From: Rhizobium oryzihabitans
GTDB lineage: Bacteria > Pseudomonadota > Alphaproteobacteria > Rhizobiales > Rhizobiaceae
Length of the DNA stretch: 64,000 nucleotides
Direction of reading: 5' to 3'
Assembly (NCBI RefSeq): GCF_010669145.1
Contig: NZ_CP048635.1
Coordinates: 1,075,001-1,139,000 of the forward strand
In this document: one piece after another, positions 31,499 through 40,220 of the stretch
Position numbering within the stretch: position 1 is the first letter of the stretch
Layout: each line of letters starts with the position of its first letter
Translations under genes and position numbers: made by a program
Notes under the pieces: model-generated
Database searches by the model: none
Told to the model about the DNA's origin: nothing
Seen by the model: the letters and a program-made list of their open reading frames with translations, nothing else

Positions 31499-32281
31499 TC
31501 AACTCAGCTGTTGATAGGTGTCTTTGGCGATGGCGTCCATGCGGTCGCCCGGCAGGTTGCCGACCAGAGCGCAGCGGATCGTTTCATCGTCCCAGGATAC
31601 GGTTTCGAGCGAGCCGAAACTGGAGCGCCGCATGGCGGTGTCGCTCGAGTCAGTCGCGGCCACGATATAAAGAGTGAGGCGCTGTCCACTTTTGTCTTCG
31701 TACATCAGTTGAGCTGCGGCTCCTTGCGAGCTCGGAAGTATCCGTCCGCCGAGAAGGGACAGACCGTGGCGGGTGAGGTCCGGGATATTCAGTTTGCGGT
31801 CCAGCCGTTTCGACAGCCATTTTGGCAGACTGGAAGCGTTCTCGGCATCGGCGCGAAGCTCCACCGGATGGAGAATATCGCTCGCGAACAATTTATGTGC
31901 CTGCGTCGCATCCGCCACGATGGAATGGGCAGGCTCCGCGACCTGTGAGAGAAGCCCGCGCGCAAACCAGCCGCCCGTCAGTCCAACAGCCAGGATAAGG
32001 ATGGAAGCCGCCGCCATGTTGCGCCAGTCGGCCCGCTTTGATCGCAAGCGCCGCTCCATCCGATAGACATCGAGGCGCGCGGGCAAGACATCGACATCAA
32101 CAGGGTTATAGAGAGCTGCCAGCGTGGCATTTTGCTGCTGCCACATCTCGACCTTGCGTGCATCGACCGGATTGGAGGCAAGATGGGCACGAACGGCGTC
32201 ACGCCGCTGCTCGTCCTCAAGCTGCCCGTCGACATAAGAGATCAGATCGGTTTCGGTTATCCGAGGCTGGCTGCCAGTCAT
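31499..32281 (-). CDS. Membrane anti-sigma factor
   Basis: 260 residues. A cytoplasmic N-terminal helical part (TETDLISYVDGQLEDEQR), one membrane helix at about 89-106 (MAAASILILAVGLTGGW) and a periplasmic domain of about 150 residues. There is no HCC zinc motif, so it is not a zinc anti-sigma of the RsrA kind. The ATG overlaps the sigma gene stop by four bases, the usual pairing of an ECF sigma factor with its inhibitor. Confidence 0.85.
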   Translation of the reverse strand: MTGSQPRITETDLISYVDGQLEDEQRRDAVRAHLASNPVDARKVEMWQQQNATLAALYNPVDVDVLPARLDVYRMERRLRSKRADWRNMAAASILILAVGLTGGWFARGLLSQVAEPAHSIVADATQAHKLFASDILHPVELRADAENASSLPKWLSKRLDRKLNIPDLTRHGLSLLGGRILPSSQGAAAQLMYEDKSGQRLTLYIVAATDSSDTAMRRSSFGSLETVSWDDETIRCALVGNLPGDRMDAIAKDTYQQLS

Positions 32282-32784
32282 TTTATCACCTTGAGATTTG
32301 GCTGGTCTTCCTGTGTCATTCGGGCCAAGGCTGTCCGGGCTCGCCCCAGACGGGACATCAGGGTACCCAGCGGAATTTCAAGAACCTTTGCCGCTTCCGC
32401 ATAACTCAGACCCTCGATGACGACGAGGAGGAGTGCTTCGCGGTGTTCGCCGGACAGGTTTTCAATAGCGCGGGCCATTTCGGCAAGCGCTATCCGGCCT
32501 GTCTGCGCGGCCGGCACAAACAGCTGTTCCGCGACATCGTCAATCGGGATTTGCAGCGGCCGTCGATTTCGGCCGCGCAGATTGTTGCGGTAGACATTGA
32601 CAAGCACCCGGTACAGCCATGGACGCAACGGACCCTGCGGCCGCCACAACGCCTTTTTACGGATAGCCCTTTCCAGACAGTCCTGAACGAGATCGTCAGC
32701 GGTGTCGCGATCGTGCGTGAGCGCGTTCGCATAACGTCGAAGCGCTGGTATGCAACTCGTCATCTCGTCCAGAAAATCCGGCAT
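32278..32784 (-). CDS. ECF-type RNA polymerase sigma factor
   Basis: 168 residues: region 2 (about 10-70, with DTADDLVQDCLERAIR and LRPWLYRVLVNVYRN) and region 4 (about 112-160, with LSYAEAAKVLEIPLGTLMSRLGRAR). It is followed by its membrane anti-sigma. The operon (yceI, small exported protein, sigma, anti-sigma, b561) suggests that it responds to a periplasmic redox or oxidative cue and may activate its own operon. Confidence 0.92.
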   Translation of the reverse strand: MPDFLDEMTSCIPALRRYANALTHDRDTADDLVQDCLERAIRKKALWRPQGPLRPWLYRVLVNVYRNNLRGRNRRPLQIPIDDVAEQLFVPAAQTGRIALAEMARAIENLSGEHREALLLVVIEGLSYAEAAKVLEIPLGTLMSRLGRARTALARMTQEDQPNLKVIK

Positions 32785-32789
32785 GAGTG

Positions 32790-33179
32790 CTATTCCTTGG
32801 CAACGTGCCAGACACCGCCGACACCATCGCCTGTGACGTCTCCGGGCTTCTTGTCCATCTGCCAGCGATAGAGCGGCTTTCCGTCATGCGACCATTGCAT
32901 CGTCCCGTCCTTGCGGGCGATTGGTTTGTAGTCGCCATCCGCCTTATCGGTTTTCGATGCGGCGAGCGGCGGCCATTTCTTCGCACAGGCATCATAGCAG
33001 GCCGACGAACCATCGGCATCCTTGTCGAAGGTATAAAGGGTCATGCCTTTGGCGTCAGTCAGGATTGTGCCCTTGGCCGTTGCCGTTTCAACCACGGCGC
33101 CACCGGCGTAGGGTTCGGCAAGGGCAACGGTGGAGATGAGCGCCAGAGTGCCGACCAGAACGAAATGATCTACACGCAT
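32790..33179 (-). CDS. Exported COG4315-type repeat protein
   Basis: 129 residues: signal peptide (about 1-21, ending ALA), then two copies of the short pattern typical of COG4315 proteins (GMTLYTFDKDADGSSACYD and GKPLYRWQMDKKPGD), with a cysteine pair at CYDACAKKWPP. Function is not established; the family is common next to ECF sigma genes and electron-transfer proteins. ATG at 33179 gives a proper signal peptide; the longer frame does not. Confidence 0.8.
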   Translation of the reverse strand: MRVDHFVLVGTLALISTVALAEPYAGGAVVETATAKGTILTDAKGMTLYTFDKDADGSSACYDACAKKWPPLAASKTDKADGDYKPIARKDGTMQWSHDGKPLYRWQMDKKPGDVTGDGVGGVWHVAKE

Positions 33180-33271
33180 GAGATAGTCCTTTGAGAATAA
33201 CGGATCGGACACCATGTCCGATACTGGACAAAACACCGGCCAGCGGCACTTAATCCCGGTCCCGCTGGTTT

Positions 33272-33838
33272 TTATCTGACGCCCTTCAAATCTATGTCGA
33301 ACGCAACCGTATTCGAATAGAGCGGAACGCCGACACCCATTCCATAGGGCATCCGGGGGACATTGCCTGTGACATGGAAGATGACCGATCCCTTTTGCTG
33401 TTCGACGAATGTTGCGTGGAAGGTTTCGGATCTGGATACGCCTCTGGCCGTCAGAACACCCTCGACCACCGCGCTGCGCGGCCCGTCCTGGGTAACGCGG
33501 CTGGAGCGAAACACGATTTGCGGATAGGCGGCGATGTTGAAAACCGCGCTGGATCGCAGGAAATTTTCCACCCGTTCCTGTCCTGTCCGGACGCTGGAAG
33601 GGTTCAATTTGATTTCCACGAAGGATCTGGAAGGCTGGTCCGGGTCGATGTCGAAGCGGCCGGATATATCGGGAATTGTGCCGTTAATTCCCGGGCCGGC
33701 AACCTGCGCAATTGAAAACCATATGTGGGATGCGGGATCGATCCGATAATGTCCGGCAGCGGCGGAGAACGGACTGGCAGACACTGGCGTATAAGCAAGT
33801 GTCACAATCAGGAATATGATGGAGCAGGGGGATTTCAC
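33272..33838 (-). CDS. YceI-family periplasmic protein
   Basis: 188 residues: signal peptide (about 1-21) and a YceI lipocalin-like beta-barrel (YRIDPASHIWFSIAQV... GRFDIDPDQPSRSFVEIKL). YceI proteins bind isoprenoid quinones. It is the first gene of the five-gene leftward operon with the ECF sigma pair and cytochrome b561. An ECF promoter should lie in 33839-33920 but I could not place it confidently. Confidence 0.88.
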   Translation of the reverse strand: MKSPCSIIFLIVTLAYTPVSASPFSAAAGHYRIDPASHIWFSIAQVAGPGINGTIPDISGRFDIDPDQPSRSFVEIKLNPSSVRTGQERVENFLRSSAVFNIAAYPQIVFRSSRVTQDGPRSAVVEGVLTARGVSRSETFHATFVEQQKGSVIFHVTGNVPRMPYGMGVGVPLYSNTVAFDIDLKGVR

Positions 33839-34145
33839 GGCGCTACCTCCTTATACGTACGTCGTCGTACCCAGGAGAACACCGCAGGAAACTATTTAAT
33901 CCAGAATAGTTCTGGCAAACGACCAAAATCCCTACCCCATATGACATTCGTTAAGACGCGCTGGCATGCCAGTGGTCTAAACTCCGGGGCTCTCTGCCCG
34001 ATAGTCTCCGATTGGAAAGATTGCCGCCAGCATCCGAGTTGCCTTATCCATCGATGTCATGCATGCAGGTGAGCGACCGCGCAGCTTTTCGTCCTGATTC
34101 ATCCACGACAGGGGAAAGCCCGCATAAAAGGTGGATCACGAGGAC
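33839..34145. other. Divergent region between yceI and paaX
   Basis: About 307 bases with the promoters of both neighbours. A notable palindromic stretch, TACGTACGTCGTCGTA (33854-33869), lies 16 bases before the yceI start. Nothing else identified. Confidence 0.45.
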
Positions 34146-35000
34146 ATGTCGCTAAGCCTTCTCTTGGGTAATGCTTCGCTCAGAGCTGCGAGCTTCATCG
34201 TCACGATTTACGGTGATGTCGTCGAGCCGAGGGGCGGCGCGATCTGGGTCGGTAACCTGATCGAAACCTGCGCGGAAGTCGGCATCAGCGAGACTTTGGT
34301 GCGCACGGCAGCGTCAAGGCTGGTTTCCGCCGGTCAGTTGATCGGCGAGCGGCAGGGGCGTCGCAGCTATTACCGTCTTACCGAGGTAGCGCAGACTGAT
34401 TTTGCGGCGGCCGCGCGTCTGCTTTTCGGCACTGCCGATCAGCCCGTCTGGCGTTTCGTGTACCTCGGGGGACCTGCCTTCGAGGCCGATGCGCGGGCTT
34501 TGGAACAGGCTGGATACACCAGGCTTGGTTCCCGCCTGTCAATTGGAGCACGGCCGCTTCCGCCCCTGTCCGCCGGAGCCGTCACCTTCAATGCCGAGGT
34601 TGCCGGTACCCCCTCAGGTCTCAAGGAACTGGCAAACGAGCACTGGAATTTAACGAGCTACGACACGGCTTATCGCGAATTCCTTGAACGGTACGGTAAA
34701 TTTTCCGAGGCGCTGGAAGGGGGAGCGACACTCAGCCCGATAGAGCATCTGGCCGCCCGCCTTCTTCTTGTGCATGAATACCGGATGATTGTCCTGCACG
34801 ACCCGCGGCTTCCGGCGACCGCGCTACCGGATGATTGGCCTCATGCCGAAGTACGGCGCCTTTTTGCCCGGCTCTATGTCCGCCTGTCAAAAAAGGCGGA
34901 CGACTTCATTGCGCGGAGATTTTTGACGGAGGACGGCCCTCTGCCAGCCGAGACGGCTGCCACCAGGCATCGACTAGACGGTCTCCTCGCCATCATGTGA
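34146..35000 (+). CDS. paaX: PaaX-family repressor
   Basis: About 284 residues. An N-terminal winged helix (SASFIVTIYGDVVEPRGG..., IGERQGRRSYYRLTE) is followed by the PaaX C-terminal region (EYRMIVLHDPRLPATALPDDW), as in the phenylacetyl-CoA-responsive repressor of paa genes. It lies directly upstream of the paa operon. The ATG at 34146 has a closer GAGG than the in-frame GTG at 34131; both are possible. A second regulator of TetR type is encoded in the same cluster. Confidence 0.85.
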   Translation: MSLSLLLGNASLRAASFIVTIYGDVVEPRGGAIWVGNLIETCAEVGISETLVRTAASRLVSAGQLIGERQGRRSYYRLTEVAQTDFAAAARLLFGTADQPVWRFVYLGGPAFEADARALEQAGYTRLGSRLSIGARPLPPLSAGAVTFNAEVAGTPSGLKELANEHWNLTSYDTAYREFLERYGKFSEALEGGATLSPIEHLAARLLLVHEYRMIVLHDPRLPATALPDDWPHAEVRRLFARLYVRLSKKADDFIARRFLTEDGPLPAETAATRHRLDGLLAIM

Positions 35001-35077
35001 GTCCTGTTTTTTGCGAGCGCAAGCGTGCGAACAAAATCGCAGAATTTCTAATGTCACAAGAATCTGCAAAAATCGTA

Positions 35078-35106
35078 TTGAACTGTGACATAAGGAATGG
35101 TATTAA
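35078..35106 (+). promoter_or_regulatory. Predicted sigma-70-type promoter of the paaJ-paaA operon
   Basis: TTGAAC (35078-35083), 17-base spacer, TATTAA (35101-35106). Only 55 bases before the GTG start of paaJ and directly abutting the operator at 35106-35127, so a bound repressor would cover the -10 and start site. Confidence 0.6.
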
Positions 35107-35127
35107 CTAACCGATCGGTCGGCTAAT
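35106..35127. promoter_or_regulatory. TetR-type (PaaR-like) operator, copy 1
   Basis: A 22-base imperfect palindrome with core ACCGATCGGT (35110-35119) and flanks ACTA/TAAT. It matches 15 of 22 bases with the site at 46502-46523. Its form resembles operators of TetR-family phenylacetate regulators, and a paaR-like gene lies in the cluster. Confidence 0.6.
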
Positions 35128-35161
35128 GGCCCGCCGGGCTGAGGAGGACGAGGAGGAATTC

Positions 35162-36367
35162 GTGCCTGAAGCATTTATCTGCGACGCTGTTCGCACTCCG
35201 ATTGGACGATATGCGGGTCTGTTGGCCTCTGTGCGTGCCGACGATCTTGCCGCAGTTCCGCTCGCAGCACTGATGGCGCGTAATCCGCAGGTTGACTGGT
35301 CGAAGGTCGATGACCTGATTTATGGATGCGCCAATCAGGCCGGCGAAGACAATCGCAATGTTGCGCGCATGGCGGCCCTTCTATCGGGCATGCCTGTCTC
35401 CGTCCCCGGCACGACCGTAAACCGCCTCTGTGGTTCCGGCATGGATGCCGTTGGCATGGCCGCCCGGGCCATTCGTGCCGGTGACTGCGATTTCGTCATT
35501 GCCGGTGGCACCGAAAGCATGAGCCGCGCCCCATTTGTCATGCCCAAGGCGGAGAGCGCCTTTTCGCGGGCCAATGCCGTATACGACACGACAATCGGAT
35601 GGCGCTTTATCAATCCGAAGATGAAAAAGGCTTTTGGCGTCGATTCCATGCCGGAAACGGCCGACAATGTCGCCGCCGATTATGGGGTTAGCCGTGAGGA
35701 TCAGGATGCTTTTGCTGCGCGCAGCCAGGCGCGGTGGGCCGCGGCATACGAGGCCGGTGTCTTTGCCGATGAGATAGCCCCCGTTTCCGTGCCGCAGAAG
35801 AAGGGCGACCCGATCATCGTTGATCGGGACGAGCATCCGCGACCCGGAACGACGGCCGAGCAGCTGGCCAAACTCAAGGGGGTCAACGGACCGGACCTTT
35901 CCGTCACCGCCGGCAATGCTTCAGGTGTCAATGATGGCGCTGCCGCGCTGTTGATCGCGAGCGAGATGACGGCCAGGGCACAAGGCTTGACGCCGAAGGC
36001 CCGCATCGTGGCCATGGCCGCCGCCGGCGTCGAGCCCCGCATCATGGGCATTGGCCCTGCGCCTGCCGCGCGCCGCGTGCTGGAACGTGCTAAACTGTCC
36101 ATCGGCCAGATGGATGTCATCGAACTGAACGAGGCCTTTGCCTCGCAGGCGCTCGCCACGTTGCGTGACCTCGGTCTGCCCGACGATGCGGCGCATGTGA
36201 ACCCGAATGGTGGCGCGATCGCCATGGGCCATCCGCTCGGCATGAGCGGCGCCCGTCTCGTCACCACCGCCGCCTACCAGCTTCATCGTCAGGGCGGCCG
36301 CTATGCGCTGTGTACGATGTGCATCGGTGTCGGCCAGGGCATCGCACTCATTCTCGAACGTGTCTGA
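35162..36367 (+). CDS. paaJ: 3-oxoadipyl-CoA / 3-oxo-5,6-dehydrosuberyl-CoA thiolase
   Basis: 401 residues. Thiolase that splits acetyl-CoA from the ring-cleaved phenylacetate intermediate and again from 3-oxoadipyl-CoA. Nucleophile C90 (NRLCGSGMDAV), the acid/base histidine in GGAIAMGHPLGMSG and the second cysteine in CTMCIGVGQG are present. GTG at 35162 is chosen because GGAGG is 7 bases upstream and the protein then starts PEAFICDAVRTPIGR as in homologues; the ATG at 35126 lies inside the operator. A protocatechuate-pathway PcaF is an alternative, but context favours paa. Confidence 0.88.
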   Translation: MPEAFICDAVRTPIGRYAGLLASVRADDLAAVPLAALMARNPQVDWSKVDDLIYGCANQAGEDNRNVARMAALLSGMPVSVPGTTVNRLCGSGMDAVGMAARAIRAGDCDFVIAGGTESMSRAPFVMPKAESAFSRANAVYDTTIGWRFINPKMKKAFGVDSMPETADNVAADYGVSREDQDAFAARSQARWAAAYEAGVFADEIAPVSVPQKKGDPIIVDRDEHPRPGTTAEQLAKLKGVNGPDLSVTAGNASGVNDGAAALLIASEMTARAQGLTPKARIVAMAAAGVEPRIMGIGPAPAARRVLERAKLSIGQMDVIELNEAFASQALATLRDLGLPDDAAHVNPNGGAIAMGHPLGMSGARLVTTAAYQLHRQGGRYALCTMCIGVGQGIALILERV

Positions 36368-36391
36368 CACGATAAAACAGGAGGAATGGCC

Positions 36392-37396
36392 ATGTATGCA
36401 CAGATGGTGAAAACCGACGCCGCCCACGTCCGCAGCCTCGATGAAATGGACCCGGTCGAGCGCGCCTTCCAGGAGCGCATCGACGCCGGCCAGAAGATCG
36501 AACCGAAGGAATGGATGCCGGAAGGTTACCGCAAGACGCTGGTGCGCCAGATAAGCCAGCATGCCCATTCCGAGATTGTCGGCCAGCTGCCGGAAGGCAA
36601 CTGGATCACCCGCGCACCGACACTGGAGCGCAAGGCGATCCTGCTGGCCAAGGTGCAGGACGAAGCCGGTCACGGTCTCTATCTCTATTGCGCCGCCGAA
36701 ACCCTCGGTATCAGCCGTGACGAAATGTACGAGCAGCTGCATTCCGGCAAGGCCAAATACTCCTCTATCTTCAACTATCCGACGCTGAGCTGGGCCGATA
36801 TCGGTGCGGTCGGCTGGCTGGTCGATGGCGCGGCGATCATGAATCAGGTGCCGCTGCAGCGCTGTTCCTACGGGCCTTATGCCCGCGCGATGGTCCGCAT
36901 CTGCAAGGAAGAAAGCTTCCATCAGCGCCAGGGTTTCGACATCCTGATGAAAATGGTGAAGGGCACCCCGGCACAGAAGGCGCTGGTTCAGGATGCGCTG
37001 AACCGCTGGTGGTGGCCGTCGTTGATGATGTTTGGTCCTTCCGACGACGCTTCCGTGCATTCGGCCCAGTCGATGGCGTGGAAGATCAAGCAGAATTCGA
37101 ATGACGAGCTGCGCCAGAAATTTGTCGATCAGACCGTGCCGCAGGCAACCTATCTCGGTCTGACCGTCCCCGACCCGGACCTTAAGTGGAACGAGGAAAA
37201 GGGCGGCTACGATTTCGGCGAGCCGGACTGGAGCGAATTCTTCGCGGTGATCGCCGGCAATGGCCCCTGCAATGCCGAGCGTCTCAATGCCCGCAAAAAG
37301 GCCTGGGACGATGGCGAGTGGTTCCGTGACGGTCTCGTCGCCCATGCAGAAAAGGTGCAGTCGCGCCGGCAGGCCGCCCGCATCGCCGCCGAATAG
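36392..37396 (+). CDS. paaA: Phenylacetyl-CoA 1,2-epoxidase catalytic subunit
   Basis: 334 residues, ferritin-like diiron protein. The metal motifs are E61 (HSEIVGQ), E91-x-x-H94 (QDEAGHGLY) and E174-x-x-H177 (KEESFHQRQ). With PaaB, PaaC and PaaE it adds oxygen across the ring of phenylacetyl-CoA. ATG at 36392 is preferred: AGGAGG is 7 bases before it, whereas the ATG at 36386 is too close to that site. Confidence 0.95.
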   Translation: MYAQMVKTDAAHVRSLDEMDPVERAFQERIDAGQKIEPKEWMPEGYRKTLVRQISQHAHSEIVGQLPEGNWITRAPTLERKAILLAKVQDEAGHGLYLYCAAETLGISRDEMYEQLHSGKAKYSSIFNYPTLSWADIGAVGWLVDGAAIMNQVPLQRCSYGPYARAMVRICKEESFHQRQGFDILMKMVKGTPAQKALVQDALNRWWWPSLMMFGPSDDASVHSAQSMAWKIKQNSNDELRQKFVDQTVPQATYLGLTVPDPDLKWNEEKGGYDFGEPDWSEFFAVIAGNGPCNAERLNARKKAWDDGEWFRDGLVAHAEKVQSRRQAARIAAE

Positions 37397-37496
37397 GTGT
37401 GTTCCGGATCGCGCTTGCGGTCCCTTGGTCCCAATCGCAGTCAATACGCTCTCACCGCGGTCCGCCGCTGACGAGCGCGAATAAGGGAGAGAAATC

Positions 37497-37781
37497 ATGT
37501 CCAGCGAATGGCCCCTCTGGGAGGTCTTCATCCGCGGCCAGCACGGCCTCAATCATCGCCATGTCGGCAGCCTGCATGCGCCGGATGCGGAAATGGCCGT
37601 CAACAATGCCCGCGACGTCTATACCCGCCGCAATGAGGGTGTCAGCATCTGGGTGGTCCGCTCCAGCGACATCACCGCCAGTGCGCCGTCGGAAAAGGGA
37701 CCGCTATTCGAGCCGTCCAATTCCAAGGTTTACCGTCATCCGACTTTCTTCGACGTGCCGGAAGAAGTGGGGCATATGTGA
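37497..37781 (+). CDS. paaB: Phenylacetyl-CoA epoxidase subunit PaaB
   Basis: 94 residues, the usual size. Contains the family pattern EVFIRGQHGLNHRHVGSLHA and DVYTRRNEGVSIWVV. Small structural subunit linking PaaA-PaaC heterodimers in the epoxidase. Follows paaA by 100 bases and overlaps paaC by one base. Confidence 0.95.
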   Translation: MSSEWPLWEVFIRGQHGLNHRHVGSLHAPDAEMAVNNARDVYTRRNEGVSIWVVRSSDITASAPSEKGPLFEPSNSKVYRHPTFFDVPEEVGHM

Positions 37782-38563
37782 TGGGCGCGGCTCAAGAGAC
37801 TGCCACCGTCGACAATGCCGTCCTTTTTGAGTTCCTGCTGCGGATGGGCGATAATACCCTCATTCTCGGTCATCGCGTTTCGGAATGGTGTGGCCACTCG
37901 CCAGCGCTCGAAGAGGATATCGCGCTTTCCAACACCGCGCTCGACCTGATCGGCCAGACGCAGCTCTGGCTTGGCCTTGCCGGCGAAGTGGAGGGGAAGG
38001 GGCGTTCCGCCGACGATCTAGCCTATCTGCGTGACGGGCTGGATTTCCGCAACGTGCTGCTTGTCGAGCGCCCGAACGGCGATTTCGGCAAGACGTTGAT
38101 GCGGCAGTTCCTGTTCGATGCGTGGCACTACGTTCTGCTGAAGTGGCTCAAAAGCTCCAGCGACCATCGCATCGCCGAAATCGCCGAAAAATCCTTGAAG
38201 GAAGTGTCCTATCATCTCGATCGCAGCCGCGATCTGGTGATCCGGCTTGGCGACGGCACGGTGGAGAGCCATCGCCGCATGCAGGCGGCACTCGACGATC
38301 TCTGGCCCTTTACCGGCGAGTTGTTCATCGGCGATGCCTCGGATACGGCGGTTGCTGCCGCCGGCGTGGCGCCGGAGCCTGCATCGCTGAAGGCGCCCTG
38401 GGATGAACTTGTGGCCGAGACGCTGGAAGAGGCGACGCTGAAGACGCCGGCCGATGGCTATATGCAGAAGGGTGGCAAGCGCGGCATCCACACCGAACAT
38501 CTCGGCTTCATTCTCTCTGATCTGCAGTTCCTGCAACGGGCCTATCCCGGCGGGACCTGGTAG
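37781..38563 (+). CDS. paaC: Phenylacetyl-CoA epoxidase structural subunit PaaC
   Basis: 260 residues, helical ferritin-like fold paralogous to PaaA but without a full diiron site (EWCGHSPALEEDIALSNTAL near residue 30). It supports PaaA. The start ATG shares a base with the paaB stop (TGATG), indicating coupled translation. Confidence 0.93.
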   Translation: MGAAQETATVDNAVLFEFLLRMGDNTLILGHRVSEWCGHSPALEEDIALSNTALDLIGQTQLWLGLAGEVEGKGRSADDLAYLRDGLDFRNVLLVERPNGDFGKTLMRQFLFDAWHYVLLKWLKSSSDHRIAEIAEKSLKEVSYHLDRSRDLVIRLGDGTVESHRRMQAALDDLWPFTGELFIGDASDTAVAAAGVAPEPASLKAPWDELVAETLEEATLKTPADGYMQKGGKRGIHTEHLGFILSDLQFLQRAYPGGTW

Positions 38564-38572
38564 GAGGCGTCG

Positions 38573-39100
38573 ATGAAGGCGGCCGAGCATCACCCTTCTG
38601 CGCGGCAGGTCTGGACCTGGCTTGCGGACGTTCCGGACCCGGAAATTCCTGTCATATCGCTGGTCGATCTCGGCATCATCCGCGATGTCGCCTGGGAAGA
38701 AGAGGGGCTGGTCGTGACGGTCACGCCGACCTATTCCGGCTGTCCGGCAACGACGATTATCAACCTCGATATCGAGCGTGCGTTGAACGAGCGGGGTATC
38801 GAAAAGGTCAGGCTGAAGCGCCAGCTTTCGCCCGCCTGGACGACCGACTGGATCAGCGCGGAAGGCCGCGAGAAGCTCAGGACCTACGGTATCGCGCCGC
38901 CGATTGACGGAACCGCTGCTGACGGTGTGCTGATGAAGCGCATCGACCGGCTTTCGGGCCGCTCCAACCTGACGATCGCCTGTCCGCGCTGCGGGTCGGC
39001 CAATACCGAAAAGATCAGCCAGTTTGGCTCGACTCCATGCAAGGCCAGCTATCGCTGCACCGACTGCCTGGAACCCTTCGATTATTTCAAGTGCATCTGA
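38573..39100 (+). CDS. paaD: PaaD, Fe-S assembly-type factor of the epoxidase
   Basis: 175 residues. N-terminal MIP18/DUF59 domain (WLADVPDPEIPVISLVDLGI; YSGCPATTII) and a C-terminal zinc-ribbon-like part with CPRCGSAN and CTDCLEPF. Needed in other bacteria for maturation of the epoxidase system. GGAGG precedes the ATG, 9 bases after paaC. Confidence 0.93.
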   Translation: MKAAEHHPSARQVWTWLADVPDPEIPVISLVDLGIIRDVAWEEEGLVVTVTPTYSGCPATTIINLDIERALNERGIEKVRLKRQLSPAWTTDWISAEGREKLRTYGIAPPIDGTAADGVLMKRIDRLSGRSNLTIACPRCGSANTEKISQFGSTPCKASYRCTDCLEPFDYFKCI

Positions 39101-39126
39101 CCTGACGCAAAGGATGAGGGCCACCC

Positions 39127-40203
39127 ATGGCACGTTTCCATTCCCTGAATGTTACTGAAGTGCGCCGCGAAACCCGCGATGCTGTTGTCGTGACGCTGGT
39201 TCCCGCCGAGGAAGACCGCGCCGCCTTCGATTTCACCCAGGGCCAGTACCTGACCTTCCGCCGCAAGTTCGATGGTGAGGAACTGCGCCGCTCCTATTCG
39301 ATCTGCGCGGGACGCGATGAAGGCGTGTTGCGCGTCGGCATCAAGCGGGTGGATGGCGGCTGCTTCTCCAGCTGGGCGAATGAGGGGCTGAAAGCCGGCG
39401 ATACGCTGGAGGCCATGCCGCCGATGGGGGCCTTTTTCACCGATATCGAACCCGAAGCATCCAAGCATTATCTCGGCTTTGCCGGCGGCAGCGGGATTAC
39501 CCCCGTCCTGTCGATCATCAAGACGACGCTCAAGCGCGAGCCGCGCTCCAGCTTCACGCTTGTCTATGCCAACCGCCAGATTTCCTCGATCATGTTCCGT
39601 GAGGAGCTGGAGGACCTGAAGAACAGCTATCTTGGCCGTTTTTCCGTCCTGCATGTGCTCGAAAGCGAGGCGCAGGACATCGACCTTTTCACCGGCCGCG
39701 TCAATGCGGAAAAATGTGCAGCGCTGTTCAAGAGCTGGATCGACCTGACCTCGGTGACGACAGCCTTCATCTGCGGTCCCGAGCCGATGATGCTGGCGAT
39801 TGCAGGCGCGCTGCGCGAGCACGGACTGCGCGACGACCAGATCAAGTTCGAGCTTTTCGCTTCTTCGCAGCCAGGCCGCGCACGGGCGAGGGCACAGAAC
39901 GCCCATGGCACGGATGCGAATGCCAGCTGTCAGGCAACGGTGACGCTCGATGGCGCCACCCGTATCTTCAACATGCCCAAACAGGGCCAGAGCCTGCTCG
40001 ACGCTGCGCTCGAAAACAATATCGACGCGCCCTATGCCTGCAAGGCCGGCGTCTGCTCCACCTGTCGCGCCAAGGTCATCGAGGGCGAGACTGAGATGGA
40101 GGTCAATCACGCGCTTGAAGATTACGAGGTTCGGCAGGGTTACGTGTTGACCTGCCAGTGTTACCCGCTGAGCGACAAGGTCGTCGTCAGCTACGACCAG
40201 TGA
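39127..40203 (+). CDS. paaE: Phenylacetyl-CoA epoxidase reductase PaaE
   Basis: 358 residues. FAD-binding (RRSYSICAG), NAD(P)-binding (GFAGGSGITPVLSIIKTTL) and C-terminal plant-type 2Fe-2S domain with CKAGVCSTC and a last cysteine in VLTCQC. Passes electrons from NADPH to the PaaA diiron centre. Confidence 0.93.
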   Translation: MARFHSLNVTEVRRETRDAVVVTLVPAEEDRAAFDFTQGQYLTFRRKFDGEELRRSYSICAGRDEGVLRVGIKRVDGGCFSSWANEGLKAGDTLEAMPPMGAFFTDIEPEASKHYLGFAGGSGITPVLSIIKTTLKREPRSSFTLVYANRQISSIMFREELEDLKNSYLGRFSVLHVLESEAQDIDLFTGRVNAEKCAALFKSWIDLTSVTTAFICGPEPMMLAIAGALREHGLRDDQIKFELFASSQPGRARARAQNAHGTDANASCQATVTLDGATRIFNMPKQGQSLLDAALENNIDAPYACKAGVCSTCRAKVIEGETEMEVNHALEDYEVRQGYVLTCQCYPLSDKVVVSYDQ

Positions 40204-40220
40204 GAGCGGAGGACGACCGC

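Noticed and set aside
35126..35161. ATG at 35126 as the paaJ start
   Set aside because: It falls in the operator palindrome with no ribosome binding site; GTG at 35162 has GGAGG at proper spacing and gives the family-typical N terminus.
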